DNA of 28,125 nucleotides from positions 1 to 28,125 of the forward strand of contig JANBQS010000182.1 in assembly GCA_027577415.1 (NCBI GenBank). The letters are read 5' to 3'. The stretch is from Coemansia sp. RSA 922. Lineage: Eukaryota > Kickxellomycota > Kickxellomycetes > Kickxellales > Kickxellaceae. This document shows, piece after piece, positions 26,771 through 28,125 of this stretch (the stretch's first letter is position 1; the number at the start of each line of letters is the position of its first letter). A program made the translations under genes and the position numbers. The notes under the pieces were generated by a model. The model made no database searches and was not told the origin of the DNA. It saw only the letters and a program-made list of their open reading frames with translations.

Positions 26771-26898
26771 GGCATAGTCATCTACTGTCATTGGCATTTT
26801 TTTCTCTCTCTTCTCAACAACAACAGCAACCATATTCTGATTTCTAAAACCAGCTACATTTACTGAATAACAAGTTTTTAAAGTTTTACCATGCAAAA

Positions 26899-27527
26899 AT
26901 GAACATGTGTTTCCTTATTGGGGTTGATGATAGTTCTAACTTCATTATTAAGAGCTATGAGGCTTGTAGTTGTTGTACGGTGTCCTCGTAATGAGTAAGT
27001 ACTCGCTCAGCTGTTCACTGTCCTGAACTTTTATTAGTTAATAAAACCAAATAAAGAGAAAAGTAAATAGCTAAAATGAAGATGATGAGAACCTCAAGAA
27101 GAGACGGCTCAGGCTCCTGGGGTATGTCCTTTGTGTGGGGGATGTAAATCCCTCCACATGTTGTGATCGCTGGGGCTGTATCCACATACAACTCCCAGCC
27201 AATCAAATACAACCCCTACTCGCCTACGCCCAGTGGTAGTCATGCTAAGGTGCAGCTAACTACCGCAGTAGTCTTAAAATGATGGCAGAAATATTTTCAA
27301 AAGAAAAACATTATGTATTTACTAAAGGAGGGTTTGAAGAGGTGGACTCCTTGAGAGCTATAATGACTGGAGGTCATGGTAAAATATATATTGTGTCCAA
27401 GTCATTTGAGGCACATGCTTCCAATGTAAGAGCAGCCTTAAAGCAAATGGGTTATGATAACTTTATTTTATTAATGGATCCTGTAGCTGATAATTATGTT
27501 AAAAACTATAGACCTACTTTAATGTAA
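26899..27527 (+). pseudogene. ORF of unknown family interrupted by a solo LTR
   Basis: The left part runs from ATG 26899 through codon AGT at 26968-26970. The right part runs from 27273 to TAA 27525-27527. Taking out the 297-bp LTR and one copy of the GTAGT duplication leaves the two parts in the same frame, 108 codons in all, with no lesion. As it stands the left part stops at 26989-26991 inside the LTR, while the right part has its own ATG at 27279 (82 codons). The right part reads like real protein, with segments such as GKIYIVSKSFEAH and GYDNFILLMDPVADNYV. I do not recognise the family. Codons are strongly A/T-ending, Arg is AGA throughout the right part, and neither part contains CpG, unlike the synthase gene. 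Confidence 0.55.
26971..27267. mobile_element. Solo LTR of an LTR retrotransposon (297 bp)
   Basis: The element starts TGTTGTACGG and ends CTACCGCA, giving TG...CA termini. It is flanked on both sides by GTAGT (26966-26970 and 27268-27272), a 5-bp target-site duplication as made by retroviral-type integrases. It contains eight CpGs by eye while its flanks have almost none, so it has a different history from its surroundings. On the minus strand ATAAAAG-type poly(A) text lies toward the end (near 27037-27045), which suggests minus orientation, but this is uncertain. No internal retroelement genes are present, as expected after LTR-LTR recombination. Confidence 0.72.
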
Positions 27528-28125
27528 AGTCCTCTCTTGTGTAGGATTGTTAGACCACACCAATAATGATCCCACAGCTTGGCCACAAGGCCTGGTGCAG
27601 TCATCTGATTTTATTACTAGTAACATTGCTGACCTGTGCTACTGTGCCACAACTTTGTTTACTATATGACTCCATTTGGCAATGCAGTTTATGTTTTTTG
27701 TCATCATTTCTATAGCTTTTATTATTTTAAATATAAATATATTTGAATTGTCATGCCTTAATCATGTGATGAGACATTCAACCAGAGTGGGACATGGATA
27801 GCCAAGTGTGGTATTCTTTCTATTAGAATCTACATAGGTTTTAATGTTATACCTTGATGATGTCAAGACGTCTTGGTTACATTAGGTACATTGGCTCCCA
27901 CTGTGGGGCCCACCCTATACAGGTCACAGTCATCATGTTGTTTGCACTCTGTCACCCACCCTGTTCTGTTTTCTGGTGGCTGCCCTGTCTTCTGCTATTC
28001 ACGTCATAGGACAGCATGCCAGCCCACATGATCAGTCCCATGGTCTACATAGGGGGACATCTTGATACCTGAAATTACCAACTTTCTTTCTAAACGTGGC
28101 TGTGATTTCAGTAATTTGTGATTCA
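27528..28125. other. CpG-depleted non-coding region
   Basis: No gene seen. From 27266 to 27868 I find no CpG at all. The only three CpGs up to the window end (27869, ~28002 and ~28095) each lie in ACGT. The text is rich in TG and CA, as expected after long-term loss of methylated CpG. Confidence 0.5.

Noticed and set aside
26336..26781. Plus-strand 80-codon and minus-strand 79-codon frames
   Set aside because: The plus frame lacks an ATG at its start. Both lie in the CpG-poor repeat area and look random.
26965..27211. Alternative LTR borders ending at other ACA triplets (for example 27190 or 27211)
   Set aside because: None has matching flanks. Only 26971-27267 gives TG...CA together with a perfect 5-bp duplication.

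Overview
The window looks like nuclear DNA of a filamentous fungus. Coding DNA is GC-rich, intergenic DNA is AT-rich, introns are few, promoters carry TATAAAA boxes with CT-rich leaders, and genes lie on both strands. The mix of a fungal type I fatty acid synthase, a 7TM-RGS receptor, an F-box-like/LRR protein starting with LPYHIV..I..YI, and a small GPI-type wall protein fits an early-diverging fungus. Kickxellomycotina (a Coemansia/Linderina relative) is my best guess. That placement is inference from protein style, not from a marker gene.

Layout. 1-1370: AT-rich DNA with a degenerate reading frame and two weak small ORFs. 1822-3867 (+): a long-chain acyl-CoA synthetase. 4085-15148 (-): one giant fatty acid synthase gene, convergent with the synthetase, with beta-type and alpha-type halves fused in the order AT-ER-DH-MPT-ACP-KR-KS. 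15149-16959: a long upstream region with a GTGGCT motif cluster and an orphan TATA box. 16960-17430 (-): a small unknown protein. 17783-19561 (-): a seven-helix receptor with a C-terminal RGS domain. 19562-21141: intergenic, with a strong G-quadruplex-type tract. 21142-22884 (+): F-box-like/LRR protein. 22941-23354 (-): single-pass membrane protein with two LPxY motifs, tail-to-tail with the F-box gene. 23811-24469 (+): two TATA boxes, a tiny His-rich ORF and a thioredoxin-fold protein without its CxxC. 25135-25410 (+): small Ala/Pro/Tyr-rich GPI-anchored-type protein. 26125-28125: CpG-poor DNA carrying an ORF split by a 297-bp solo LTR with a 5-bp target duplication.

Working together: the synthase makes long-chain acyl-CoA and the neighbouring acyl-CoA synthetase activates free fatty acids, so the left half is a fatty-acid supply locus. 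The receptor, F-box, LPxY and thioredoxin-like genes look like independent accessory or signalling genes.

Main points for a second look: (1) the synthase ends cleanly where the C-terminal phosphopantetheinyl transferase domain would begin, and there is no room for it downstream; (2) the synthase gene holds a 93-nt intron that is in frame and stop-free, so it is easily misread as coding, just before the AT active-site serine; (3) a solo LTR (TG...CA, GTAGT duplication) interrupts an ORF whose two halves are exactly in frame once the LTR is removed; (4) a pseudo-thioredoxin; (5) a sharp CpG-depletion boundary near 26.1 kb. All counts were made by eye.
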